This document shows positions 8,556 to 17,017 of a stretch of DNA of 64,000 bases, one piece after another. Within the stretch, counting starts at the first letter, position 1, and each line of letters starts with the position of its first letter. This DNA comes from Glycomyces sp. NRRL B-16210. GTDB taxonomy: Bacteria > Actinomycetota > Actinomycetes > Mycobacteriales > Micromonosporaceae. Both the position numbers and the translations under genes were made by a program. Below the pieces are notes generated by a model, which made no database searches, was not told the DNA's origin, and saw only the letters and a program-made list of their open reading frames with translations. The stretch is taken from assembly GCF_000719515.1 (NCBI RefSeq), contig NZ_JOGR01000017.1:1-64000 (forward strand), in the 5' to 3' direction.

Positions 8556-9606
8556 GGCTGGTCTCCTTCTGCGCGTCGCGCTTGAACGCGCTTCGGCACT
8601 GGTCGTGGTGGATGCAGGCGGCGGCGTGGGACATGCCCTCGGGGCGGCCGGTGAGCACTTGGAGCGGGATGCGCTCGCTGCGGCAGCCGTCGGTGGCGAG
8701 CGAGCACCGCGGGTGGAAGGCGCAGCCGTCGGGCATGGCCTTGAGGCTCGGCGGGTAGCCGGGGATTGACTCCAGCGCGGGGCGGTCGCCCTTGACGGGC
8801 ATGACGGCGTTGATGAGACCGGCGGTGTAGGGGTGGCGGGCCTCGTAGAAGATGTCGCGGGCCGAGCCGGTCTCGATGATGCGCCCGGCGTACATGGTCG
8901 CGACCCGGTCGGCCAGTTCTGCCGCGAGCCCGAGGTCGTGGGTGATGAACACCATCGTGAACCCGAACTTGCCGCGCAGCTCGTGGAGCTGCTGCACGAT
9001 CGAGCGCTGCGTGAGCAGGTCGAGGGCCGTGGTCGGCTCGTCGAGGACGAGGACCTTCGGGTCCAGGGCGATGGCGAGCGCGATGAGCGCGCGCTGCTTC
9101 ATGCCGCCGGACAGCTCGTGCGGGTAGGACTGGAGGACCCGGTCGGGGTCGAGCCGGACGGTCTCCAGCAGCTCCCCGGCGCGGGCCTCGACGGCCCGCT
9201 TGGTCCACTTCCGCTTGCCGTCGGCGTGGTCGCGCAGGGTGTCGGCGAAGTGGTCGACGATGCGGATGACCGGGTTGAAGGCGTTCATCGCGCCCTGGAA
9301 GACCATGGCGGCCTCGTTCCAGCGGAAGCGGCGCAACTGCTCCTTCTGCATCTTGAGCAGGTCCGCGGTGGTGCCGTCCTTGAGCCGGTAGGTCAGGGAG
9401 CCCGAGGTGATCTCGCCGAGGTTCGGCAGCAGGCGCAGCAGGCCCAGCCCGAGGGTGGTCTTGCCGCAGCCGGACTCGCCGACGAGGGCGAGGGACTGCC
9501 CCTCGTAGAGGTCGAGGTCGATGCCGCTGACGGCGGTCACCGACTCCTTGCGGCCGGTGCGGTAGGCGATCGCGAGGTCGCGGACGCTGAGAATCGGGTC
9601 GGTCAT
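8548..9606 (-). CDS. ABC transporter ATP-binding protein, OppD type
   Basis: A 352-residue ATPase, partner of the OppF-type subunit. Walker A GESGCGKT at 43-50, signature LSGGMKQRA near 163, Walker B VLVLDEPT, then the H-loop ITHDL. The C-terminal oligopeptide-transporter motif GCAFHPRCSLA is present. It starts four bases after the permease C stop and ends inside the OppF start, so the two ATPases are translationally coupled. The Opp family uses such a D/F heterodimer at the cytoplasmic face. Confidence 0.9.
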   Translation of the reverse strand: MTDPILSVRDLAIAYRTGRKESVTAVSGIDLDLYEGQSLALVGESGCGKTTLGLGLLRLLPNLGEITSGSLTYRLKDGTTADLLKMQKEQLRRFRWNEAAMVFQGAMNAFNPVIRIVDHFADTLRDHADGKRKWTKRAVEARAGELLETVRLDPDRVLQSYPHELSGGMKQRALIALAIALDPKVLVLDEPTTALDLLTQRSIVQQLHELRGKFGFTMVFITHDLGLAAELADRVATMYAGRIIETGSARDIFYEARHPYTAGLINAVMPVKGDRPALESIPGYPPSLKAMPDGCAFHPRCSLATDGCRSERIPLQVLTGRPEGMSHAAACIHHDQCRSAFKRDAQKETSHV

Positions 9607-9610
9607 GGTC

Positions 9611-10522
9611 TCACCTTTCCCTCAGGCGCGGGTTGAGGGCCTGGTCGAGGCCGCGGCCCATGGTCACCAGGCCGATCGTGAAGAGCACGATCATGACCAG
9701 CGGTGCGATGACGTAGGGCAGCGTGATCGGGTTGAGGTAGAAGTTCTGGCTCCAGGAGTGGTGGATCATCAAGCCCCAGTTGGGGGTGCCCGAGGGCATG
9801 AGGCCCAGGACGTAGAGGCCGACGATCGCGTAGATCGCCTGGTTGACCGCGATCACGAAGTTCACGAAGATGAACCCGGCCATGTTCGGCAGGATCTCCC
9901 GGAAGACGATCTGGGCGGCCCCGAGGTTCTGGAGGCGCGCGGCCTCGACGAACTCGCGCTCCTTCAGGGACATGACCTGGGCCCGGATGGAGCGGAACAG
10001 GAACGCCCACATGGTCGAGCCGACCACCAGGGCGATGCCCCAGGGCGGGATGTTCTCGAAGAACGCGACGACCGCGAGCATGAGCAGGAACTGCGGGATG
10101 GTGACGGTGACGTCGGTGAGCTGGAGCAGCACCGCGTCGATCCGGCCCCGGAAGTACCCGGCGATCGAGCCGAAGGCGACGGCCACGAACACGGCCATGA
10201 GGGCCGCGAGGGTGCCGACCCAGATCGGCTCGGCCCCGGAGTTCACCAGGATCGTGAAGGTGTCCTTGCCCTCGTACTGCGTGCCCAGCCAGTGCTCGGC
10301 GGAGGGCGACTGCCAGATCTTGGAGGTGTCGACCGGGTTGTGCTGGTCGATCAGGAGCGGGCCGATGAAGGAGAACCCGACGATGGACAGGACCAGGACG
10401 GTGCCGGCGAACCCGGCGGGGGAGCGGGTCAGCCCGGTCCACAGCCGGCCGAAGAAGGTCTCGCGCAGTTGCTTGCGGGGCTTGGCGATCGCTTCGACGC
10501 CGCTGGTGTCGACGGTGGCCAT
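9611..10522 (-). CDS. ABC transporter permease, OppC type
   Basis: A 303-residue inner-membrane permease of the binding-protein-dependent family. After a short N-terminal cytoplasmic part with an amphipathic segment, it shows an N-terminal membrane helix (about 38-58) and the usual five-helix transport core. The coupling motif EFVEAARLQNLGAAQIVFRE (EAA loop) is visible about 85 residues before the end. The start is an ATG whose first base is also the first base of the oppB stop on this strand (TGATG arrangement), so it is translated with oppB. Confidence 0.88.
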   Translation of the reverse strand: MATVDTSGVEAIAKPRKQLRETFFGRLWTGLTRSPAGFAGTVLVLSIVGFSFIGPLLIDQHNPVDTSKIWQSPSAEHWLGTQYEGKDTFTILVNSGAEPIWVGTLAALMAVFVAVAFGSIAGYFRGRIDAVLLQLTDVTVTIPQFLLMLAVVAFFENIPPWGIALVVGSTMWAFLFRSIRAQVMSLKEREFVEAARLQNLGAAQIVFREILPNMAGFIFVNFVIAVNQAIYAIVGLYVLGLMPSGTPNWGLMIHHSWSQNFYLNPITLPYVIAPLVMIVLFTIGLVTMGRGLDQALNPRLRER

Positions 10523-11622
10523 CAGGCGTCCTGCCCTTCGGACTTGATGCGGGGGTCGATCTTGACGAGGACGAGGTCCACGATGAGGCTGGCGATGACC
10601 ACGGAGGTGGCGAGGATGATCACGGCGGCCTGCACGACGGGGTAGTCGCGGTCGGAGATGGCGTTGATGAGCATCTGGCCGACCCCGGGGTAGTCGAGGA
10701 TCTGCTCGATGACGATCGAGCCGCCCACGAGCGTGCCCATCTGGAGGGCGACCTGCGGGATGACCGGGAGCATCGCGTTGCGCCCGACGTAGCCGCGGGA
10801 GATGCGCCCGGGCTTGAGGCCGCGGGCGCGGGCGACGGTCACGTAGTCCTCGGTGAGGACCTCGGTGGTCGCGGCCTTCATGTTGAGCATGAAGGAGCCG
10901 GTGGCGGTGAACGCGAAGGCGATGATCGGCAGCGTCGCGTGGAACAGGGCGTCGCCGAAGAACACGAAGTCGAAGCCCGGTTCGACCCCGGCGGTGATGC
11001 GCCCGCGCATGTCCAGGAACGGCAGGATGCCCAGGACCGTGTAGCCGATGACGACGACCGCGGCGATGAGGATGTAGTTCGGCACGCCGGTGAGGAAGGA
11101 GCCGATGGAGGTCATGACGTGGTCGAAGGCCGAGCCGCGCCGGTAGGCGGCGGCCATGCCGACCGACAGCCCGATGATCGTGGCCAGGACGATGCCGGCG
11201 CCGACGGCGAAGAGCGTCCAGGGCAGGTAGGTCATGACGTGCTCGAACACCGACTTGCTCGGGTTCGTCAGCGAGTTGCCCAGGTCGAGGGTGACCAGGC
11301 CCTTCATGAAGTCGACGTACTGCATCCAGACGTTCGCGTCGGGGTCGTAGTTGACGATGTTCGCCGCGGTCGCGAGGGCCTGCTGGTGCGACATGCCGGA
11401 GCTGTTGAGGCGCCCGGCCATGATCTCGATGGGGTCGCCGGGCATGAAGTGCATGAGCAGGAAGGTGATCGTCGAGACCAGCCAGATCACGAAGACGGAC
11501 TGGAGGATCCGGCGGAAGGCGTAGGAGGCCCAGATGCGCCGGACGACGCCGGAGGCGGTGCGCTGGGAGGGCGTACCGGCCGCCGCGCTCGATCGCGGCG
11601 GGGGTGCGGTAGGTGCGGTCAC
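10522..11622 (-). CDS. ABC transporter permease, OppB type (first gene of the operon)
   Basis: A 366-residue permease, first gene of the operon. The start is GTG with a good GAAGGAG about 9 bases upstream. The N-terminal 25 residues are Pro/Ala/Thr-rich. The first helix and conserved OppB start VIWLVSTITFLLMHFMPGDP follow at about 45-64. The EAA loop (EDYVTVARARGLKPGRI) is near residue 250. The lumenal segment is longer than in E. coli OppB. With OppC it forms the translocation channel. Confidence 0.88.
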   Translation of the reverse strand: MTAPTAPPPRSSAAAGTPSQRTASGVVRRIWASYAFRRILQSVFVIWLVSTITFLLMHFMPGDPIEIMAGRLNSSGMSHQQALATAANIVNYDPDANVWMQYVDFMKGLVTLDLGNSLTNPSKSVFEHVMTYLPWTLFAVGAGIVLATIIGLSVGMAAAYRRGSAFDHVMTSIGSFLTGVPNYILIAAVVVIGYTVLGILPFLDMRGRITAGVEPGFDFVFFGDALFHATLPIIAFAFTATGSFMLNMKAATTEVLTEDYVTVARARGLKPGRISRGYVGRNAMLPVIPQVALQMGTLVGGSIVIEQILDYPGVGQMLINAISDRDYPVVQAAVIILATSVVIASLIVDLVLVKIDPRIKSEGQDA

Positions 11623-11695
11623 CTTGGTGCACTCCTTCGTGCGCTAGTCGTTCGCACGGCTCGCAAGCGTCGCCGTGAACGGGTGATTCGAGGCC

Positions 11696-11719
11696 GAAAC
11701 AAATTGGAAAGATTGTTTC
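11696..11719. promoter_or_regulatory. Inverted repeat in an AT-rich patch upstream of the opp operon
   Basis: GAAACAA (11696-11702) and TTGTTTC (11713-11719) form a perfect 7-bp inverted repeat with a 10-base spacer, about 75-100 bases upstream of the oppB start. The surrounding 40 bases are strikingly AT-rich for this genome. It resembles an operator for a repressor with two-fold symmetry, but the regulator is unknown. The rest of the 524-base gap up to icd shows no convincing gene or further element. Confidence 0.4.
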
Positions 11720-12146
11720 TAGTTAACGAACTTACCTGCCGTGACCCCGAGCACGCCAGCCTTGAGACGGAATCGTTACGTTGAACTTCAGTGGACGTTT
11801 TCCCTGGTCTCATCCCGGGGACGCCTCTCGGTGCCCCACGGCGACGGTAGCGGAGCGCCGGTCCGCCGATTCCGTCATCGCGCACGCGCGGTCCGATTCC
11901 GGGCCCCGAAAGGTGCCGATGGGGCCGTTCGGCCGAGCGGACCCGGCCTGTTCGTTCCCGTTCGGTGGGCGACAATGCGCATTGTGCGTGATCGCTCCGG
12001 GCTGTGACGATCGACTCGCCGGGCCGGTCGGCGGACTCCCGGACGAAGCCAGTACGCTCGTACTGTTAGGAGCGGACGCTCCCGCGCCGAATCACGGCGC
12101 AGTCGGACCAGGCGCCGCGAGGGCGCAAGGAGAGGTGTCGAAACCC

Positions 12147-13367
12147 ATGGCGAAGATCAAGGTCGCGAACCCCGTCGTCGAGATCGACGGCGACGAGATG
12201 ACCCGCATCATCTGGAGCAAGATCAAAGACGAGCTCATCCACCCCTACCTGGACGTGGACCTGCGCTACTACGACCTCTCCATCGAGCACCGCGACGCCA
12301 CCGACGACCAGGTCACCGTGGACGCCGCCAACGCGATCGCCGAGCACAACGTCGGCGTCAAGTGCGCCACCATCACCCCCGACGAGGCCCGCGTCGAGGA
12401 GTTCGGCCTCAAGAAGATGTGGCGCTCCCCCAACGGGACCATCCGCAACATCCTCGGCGGCGTCGTCTTCCGCGAGCCGATCATCATGAGCAACGTCCCG
12501 CGCCTGGTGCCGGGCTGGACCAAGCCGATCGTCATCGGCCGCCACGCCTTCGGCGACCAGTACCGCGCCACCGACTTCAAGGTCGACCGCCCCGGCACCC
12601 TCACCGTGACCTTCACCCCCGAGGACGGCACCGCGCCGGTCGAGTTCGAGGTCGTCAAGTACCCCGAGGCCGGCGGCGTGGCCCTGAGCATGTACAACTT
12701 CAAGAAGTCCATCGAGGACTTCGCGCGGGCCAGCTTCCGCTACGGCCTCCAGCGCAACTACCCGGTCTACATGTCGACCAAGAACACCATCCTCAAGGCC
12801 TACGACGGCATGTTCAAGGACGTGTTCCAGGAGATCTTCGACGAGGAGTTCAAGGCCGACTTCGAGGCCGCGGGCCTGACCTACGAGCACCGCCTCATCG
12901 ACGACATGGTCGCCGCCGCGCTCAAGTGGGACGGCGGCTACGTCTGGGCCTGCAAGAACTACGACGGCGACGTCCAGTCCGACATCGTCGCCCAGGGCTT
13001 CGGCTCGCTCGGCCTCATGAGCTCGGTGCTCATGACCCCCGACGGCAAGACCGTCGAGGCCGAGGCCGCCCACGGCACCGTCACCCGCCACTACCGCGCC
13101 CACCAGCGCGGCGAGAAGACCTCGACCAACCCGATCGCCTCGATCTTCGCCTGGACCCGGGGCCTGTCCCACCGCGGCAAGCTCGACGGCACCCCCGAGG
13201 TCTCCGGCTTCGCCGAGACCCTGGAGAAGGTCATCATCGACACCGTCGAAGGCGGCAAGATGACCAAGGACCTCGCCCTCCTCATCGGACGCGAGCAGGA
13301 GTGGCAGACCACCGACGAGTTCCTCGACACCCTCTCGGAGAACCTCGCCAAGAAGATCGCCGCCTGA
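12147..13367 (+). CDS. icd: NADP-dependent isocitrate dehydrogenase (homodimeric, eukaryote-like type)
   Basis: A 406-residue enzyme converting isocitrate and NADP+ to 2-oxoglutarate, CO2 and NADPH in the TCA cycle. The start MAKIKVANPVVEIDGDEMTR is typical of the type II homodimeric class and is preceded by AAGGAGAGG. The open frame extends about 120 codons upstream, but those codons lack family similarity and a ribosome site. Substrate- and metal-binding motifs typical of the family are visible (GTIRNILGG, YPVYMSTKNTILKAYDG, RLIDDMVA with the metal-binding acids, AAHGTVTRHYR, TNPIASIFAWTRGL). The gene stands alone, bounded downstream by a strong terminator. Confidence 0.95.
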   Translation: MAKIKVANPVVEIDGDEMTRIIWSKIKDELIHPYLDVDLRYYDLSIEHRDATDDQVTVDAANAIAEHNVGVKCATITPDEARVEEFGLKKMWRSPNGTIRNILGGVVFREPIIMSNVPRLVPGWTKPIVIGRHAFGDQYRATDFKVDRPGTLTVTFTPEDGTAPVEFEVVKYPEAGGVALSMYNFKKSIEDFARASFRYGLQRNYPVYMSTKNTILKAYDGMFKDVFQEIFDEEFKADFEAAGLTYEHRLIDDMVAAALKWDGGYVWACKNYDGDVQSDIVAQGFGSLGLMSSVLMTPDGKTVEAEAAHGTVTRHYRAHQRGEKTSTNPIASIFAWTRGLSHRGKLDGTPEVSGFAETLEKVIIDTVEGGKMTKDLALLIGREQEWQTTDEFLDTLSENLAKKIAA

Positions 13368-13445
13368 GAGGCCGTAACCGGTCCCGCGCGGACTCGTTTG
13401 ACCCGTTGCGGTCACCACCCGTGTGGGAACCGTCCTTTCCCAGTT

Positions 13446-13492
13446 GGAGGCCCCGGCCGACGTGTGCAGGCGCACACTCGGCAGGGGCCTCC
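13446..13492 (+). terminator. Terminator hairpin after icd
   Basis: GGAGGCCCC (13446-13454) pairs with GGGGCCTCC (13484-13492), with further pairing inside (GTGTGC/GCGCAC), followed by a C-rich tract ending CTTTC. It lies 79 bases after the icd stop and separates icd from the next operon. Confidence 0.7.
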
Positions 13493-13552
13493 CCCCTTTC
13501 CCGGCTTGTAAACTGAGCGGGTTGCAATGAGCCGAGCGAAAGGCAGAACCAC

Positions 13553-14281
13553 GTGAGAGGCGTCATCCTCGCCGCCGGCCAGGGCCAGCGCCTGCGGCCC
13601 GACACCGACCGCCTGCCCAAGACGCTCCTCCCGGTCACCGAGGACGAGACGATCCTCGACACCATCGTGCGCGGCCTCGCCGCCGTCGGCGTCACCGAGC
13701 TGGCCGTCACCGTCGGGCACGCCGCCGAGCGGATCCGCGAGCACGCCCCGGCCCTTGAGGGCCGCTACGGCGTCACCGTCGACATCGTCGACAACGACCG
13801 GCCGCACTGGAACAACGCCTACTCGCTGTGGACGGCCCGCGAGCACTACAAGGGCGGTGCGATCCTCGTCAACGGGGACACGCTGCACCCCCACAGCATC
13901 GAGCGGCGCCTCCTGGCCGCGGCGGCCGACGACCCGCGCCTGCTGCTCGCCCTGGACGACCACAAGACGCTCACCGACGAGGCGATGAAGGTCCGCATCG
14001 GGGACCGGGGCGTGGAGCTCATCCACAAGGCGCAGCCGATCGAGGCCGCCGCGGGGGAGTACATCGGCGTCAGCCTCATCCCCGCCGACCTGGCCGAGGA
14101 CCTCACCAAGGCCCTCGAAGCGACCTTCACCCGCGACCAGAACCTCTACTACGAGGACGCCTACCAGCTCCTGGCCGAGGTCGGGCGGATCGGCACGGTC
14201 TCGACCGGCCCGGTCGCCTGGACCGAGGTGGACGACCACGCGGACTGGGCGAGGGCGAAAGAAATCGCGAAGGACCTGTAG
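13553..14281 (+). CDS. Nucleotidyltransferase (sugar/alcohol-phosphate type, GT-A fold)
   Basis: A 242-residue enzyme, GTG start. It has the nucleotidyltransferase signature AAGQGQRL at residues 7-14 followed by P22-K23, and an acidic metal site in ILVNGDTLH near residue 107. Enzymes of this size activate a phosphorylated alcohol or sugar as its CDP or other NDP derivative (choline-phosphate and CDP-glycerol enzymes are the closest pattern). The TAG stop shares one base with the GTG of the following glycerol-1-phosphate-dehydrogenase-like gene, which suggests the pair makes and activates the same polyol phosphate. The actual nucleotide and substrate are unproven. Confidence 0.75.
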   Translation: MRGVILAAGQGQRLRPDTDRLPKTLLPVTEDETILDTIVRGLAAVGVTELAVTVGHAAERIREHAPALEGRYGVTVDIVDNDRPHWNNAYSLWTAREHYKGGAILVNGDTLHPHSIERRLLAAAADDPRLLLALDDHKTLTDEAMKVRIGDRGVELIHKAQPIEAAAGEYIGVSLIPADLAEDLTKALEATFTRDQNLYYEDAYQLLAEVGRIGTVSTGPVAWTEVDDHADWARAKEIAKDL

Positions 14282-15336
14282 TGCCCACCTTCGCGCGCAC
14301 CGTCCTCGCGCCGATCACGGTCGAGGTCGCGGCCGGGGCGCTCGCGCGCCTGCCCGAACTGCTGGTCGACAGCCGGATCTCGGCGGGCGGGCGCGTCGCG
14401 GTCGCGCTCGGGCCGGGCCTGGGGGAGACGATCGCGGCCGAACTCGACCACCTGCCGGACGCGACGGTGCACACCGTCAAGCCGGGCACGCTCGCGAGCG
14501 CCCGGGACCTGGCCGCTCGACTGCGCGACGACCACCGGGTGGACGCCCTGGTCGGGATCGGCGGCGGGAAGCTCTTGGACACCGCGAAGTTCGCGGCCAC
14601 GGAGCTGGGCCTGCCGATGGTCGCGGTCGCGACGAGCCTGGCCCACGACGGGCTCGCGTCGCCGACCGCGAGCCTCGAACGCGACGGGGTCTCGGTGTCG
14701 TACGGGGTGCATCCGCCGCTCGCGGTCCTGGCCGACCTCGACTTCATCCGCCGCGCTCCGGCGGGGCAGTTGCGCAGCGGGATCGGCGACGCTTTGACGA
14801 ACCTCTCGGCGGTGGCCGACTGGCAGCTCTCGCACGAGGTCAACGGCGAGGCGATCGACGGCCTGGCCGTGGCGATCGCGCGCACGGGGGCCGAGGCGGT
14901 GCTGCGCCACCCGGCGGGCATCGGCGACGACGGTTTCCTGACGTCGCTGGCGAACGCGCTGGTCCAGGGCGGTCTCGCCATGGGGATGGCCGGGTCGTCG
15001 CGGCCGTGCTCGGGCGGGTGCCACGAGATCTCGCACGCTCTGGACGTGCTCCATCCGGGTCTGGCCTCGCACGGGGAGCAGGGCGCGGTCGGGGCGCTGG
15101 TGTGCACGTGGCTGCGGGGCGACGAGGCCCTGTTCAGGGAGCTGTCGGCGGCCATGCGGCGGCACGGGTTGCCGCGCACGGCGAGTGAACTGGGTTTGAG
15201 CGCGGCGGAGCTCGCCACAGCGGTGGCCTACGCGCCGAGGACCCGGCCAGGCCGTTATACGATTCTCGAACATCGTGAACTGGACTCGGTGGCGCTTGAG
15301 CGACACCTGACGGAGATGATGCATGAGCTCGATTAG
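14281..15336 (+). CDS. Iron-containing alcohol dehydrogenase, sn-glycerol-1-phosphate dehydrogenase-like
   Basis: A 351-residue protein of the Fe-ADH/AraM-EgsA family, GTG start sharing a base with the previous stop. The NAD-binding motif GIGGGKLLDTAK is at about residues 87-98. Candidate metal ligands D170 (GIGDALTN), H248 (CSGGCHEISHALD) and H264 (ASHGEQGA) have the spacing seen in the family. The substrate would be dihydroxyacetone phosphate, giving sn-glycerol-1-phosphate, the archaeal-type enantiomer also made by Bacillus AraM. Glycerol dehydrogenase or dehydroquinate-synthase-like activity cannot be excluded. Its end overlaps the exporter permease gene by 14 bases, so it probably supplies a cell-surface polymer. 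Confidence 0.78.
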   Translation: MPTFARTVLAPITVEVAAGALARLPELLVDSRISAGGRVAVALGPGLGETIAAELDHLPDATVHTVKPGTLASARDLAARLRDDHRVDALVGIGGGKLLDTAKFAATELGLPMVAVATSLAHDGLASPTASLERDGVSVSYGVHPPLAVLADLDFIRRAPAGQLRSGIGDALTNLSAVADWQLSHEVNGEAIDGLAVAIARTGAEAVLRHPAGIGDDGFLTSLANALVQGGLAMGMAGSSRPCSGGCHEISHALDVLHPGLASHGEQGAVGALVCTWLRGDEALFRELSAAMRRHGLPRTASELGLSAAELATAVAYAPRTRPGRYTILEHRELDSVALERHLTEMMHELD

Positions 15337-16837
15337 CCCGCACCCCGACGGAGTCTCCGGCCCGGCCGGCGGCGGCGACGGGAGCCCGGACACCCCCGAC
15401 GCGGCCGCTCCACAGGGCGGTTCCGGCACCGGGCCTTCGGCCTCCCCCGCGGGATACCCGCCGGGGGCCATGAGCTCCGGTGCGGCGGCGTTCGCGAGTC
15501 CGCCTCCCGCGGCGGCGCCGGGCATCACCCCGTCCCAGCAGCCTCAGGGCCGGCCCGGGGCGCTGCCCACGCGTTCGCAGGGCCCGGCGTCCTATCCGGC
15601 GCCTTCGGGCCAGCAGCCCACGGCGTACGGCACGCCTCCGGCCCGTCCCGGCCAGGCCCCGTACGGCGCGCCGCCGCCGCCGGGCGGTCCTCAGGGCGGC
15701 CCGCAGCCGTACGGCGCGCCGCAGGGGAACCCGTCCCCGCCTTACGGTCCGCCTCCGCCCCACGGCCCGTACGGGCAGCAGCCTCCGGCGGCGGCGGGCC
15801 CGTACCAGGGCCAGGTCCCGTCGGCCCCGCACGCGACGCGGGTGGAGCCGAGCCGCGACATGCCGATGGCCGGGGCCTCCCCGATCCGCCGCAACCTCGA
15901 CGACACGGCGGAGCTGCCGGCGTTCCTGGACTCGGCCCGCAGCGACGAGCGGCCCCTGCGCGACAAGCCGGAGAAGCGGACCGAGACGGCCGTCAAGCCG
16001 CTCAAGCGGAAGTTCCCGCTGACGACCGGTTTCACCGCGCTGCTGCGCCACCGGTACTCGCTGTCGGTGCTCATCCGCCGCGACCTGGCCGTGAAGTACC
16101 AGGCGACGGTGATGGGCTACCTGTGGTCGCTCATCGAGCCGCTGAGCCTCGCGCTCATCTACTGGTTCGTGTTCGGCGTGCTGTTCCAGCGCGACACCGG
16201 GATGCCCGAGGGCGCCGAGAACGTCGGCTACGCGCTGTTCATCGTGTCGGGCATCTTCGCGTACCAGTGGTTCAGCTCGGCGGTCAACGAGGGCGCGAAG
16301 TCCCTCGGCGGGCAGTCGAGCCTCATCACCGTGATGAAGGTCCCACGGGAGGTCTTCCCGGTCTCGAAGGTCTTCGCGCGCTTCGCCGAGTACGTGGTCG
16401 GCTTCCCGATCCTGATCATCGTCGCGGTCATCTTCGGCGGCACCTTCGGGCTCAACCTGCTGTGGCTGATCCCGGCGATCCTGGTCCAGGCGATGCTGCT
16501 GACGGGCCTGGTGTTCATCCTGTCGGCCGCGAACGTGCTGTTCAAGGACGTGCAGCGGTTCCTGGGGCTGTTCATGCGGCTGCTGTTCTACGCCTCGGCG
16601 ATCATCTACCCGATCACGAAGGTCCAGGACGCGCTGGAGAACCACCCGCTGATCTACGACATCTACTCGGTCAACCCGCTCATCGGGATCTTCTCGATGC
16701 ACCGCGCGGTGTTCATCCCCGAGTTCGCGCCGAGCTGGTTCCAGCTCGGGACCGCGGTGGGCATCTCGACGTTCCTGCTGTTCTTCGGGCGCTGGATCTT
16801 CTACCGGCTCGAACCGCGCGTCCTCAAGGCGCTCTAG
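15323..16837 (+). CDS. ABC-2 type polysaccharide/teichoic acid exporter permease with long disordered N-terminus
   Basis: A 504-residue protein. About residues 1-190 are low-complexity Pro/Gly/Gln/Ala/Tyr with repeated YGxPP-like units, presumably cytoplasmic. From about 225 the sequence is a TagG/RfbA-type permease: an amphipathic entry (LIRRDLAVKYQATVMGYLWS), then six membrane segments between about 265 and 495. Such permeases flip lipid-linked glycopolymers with a separate TagH/RfbB ATPase. No ATPase of that type is adjacent; the nearest ATPases in the window belong to other systems. It overlaps the dehydrogenase gene by 14 bases and ends at a strong terminator, so the three-gene operon is complete without it. 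Confidence 0.85.
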   Translation: MSSISPHPDGVSGPAGGGDGSPDTPDAAAPQGGSGTGPSASPAGYPPGAMSSGAAAFASPPPAAAPGITPSQQPQGRPGALPTRSQGPASYPAPSGQQPTAYGTPPARPGQAPYGAPPPPGGPQGGPQPYGAPQGNPSPPYGPPPPHGPYGQQPPAAAGPYQGQVPSAPHATRVEPSRDMPMAGASPIRRNLDDTAELPAFLDSARSDERPLRDKPEKRTETAVKPLKRKFPLTTGFTALLRHRYSLSVLIRRDLAVKYQATVMGYLWSLIEPLSLALIYWFVFGVLFQRDTGMPEGAENVGYALFIVSGIFAYQWFSSAVNEGAKSLGGQSSLITVMKVPREVFPVSKVFARFAEYVVGFPILIIVAVIFGGTFGLNLLWLIPAILVQAMLLTGLVFILSAANVLFKDVQRFLGLFMRLLFYASAIIYPITKVQDALENHPLIYDIYSVNPLIGIFSMHRAVFIPEFAPSWFQLGTAVGISTFLLFFGRWIFYRLEPRVLKAL

Positions 16838-16840
16838 CGA

Positions 16841-16875
16841 GAAGGCCCCGGTCCGCAAGGACCGGGGCCGCCTTC
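16841..16875 (+). terminator. Terminator hairpin after the exporter permease
   Basis: GAAGGCCCCGGTCC pairs with GGACCGGGGCC-CCTTC (one bulged G) around a GCAA tetraloop, four bases after the permease stop. GNRA-type loops are common in strong hairpins. Confidence 0.75.
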
Positions 16876-17017
16876 TGGGCCGTCCTCGATGGCCGATCCT
16901 CGGTACGATGATCGGAGCGGTCCTCGACGGACGGGCCGGCACCACCGCGCCGCCGCACGCACCGGCGGCGCCTAGGATTGGGGCGACCTTCACCCCGCAG
17001 ACGGAGACTTTTTCACG

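Noticed and set aside
11781..12146. Upstream in-frame extension of icd by 122 codons
   Set aside because: Lacks similarity to the enzyme and a ribosome site; MAKIKVANPVVEIDG is the normal N-terminus and has AAGGAGAGG before it.
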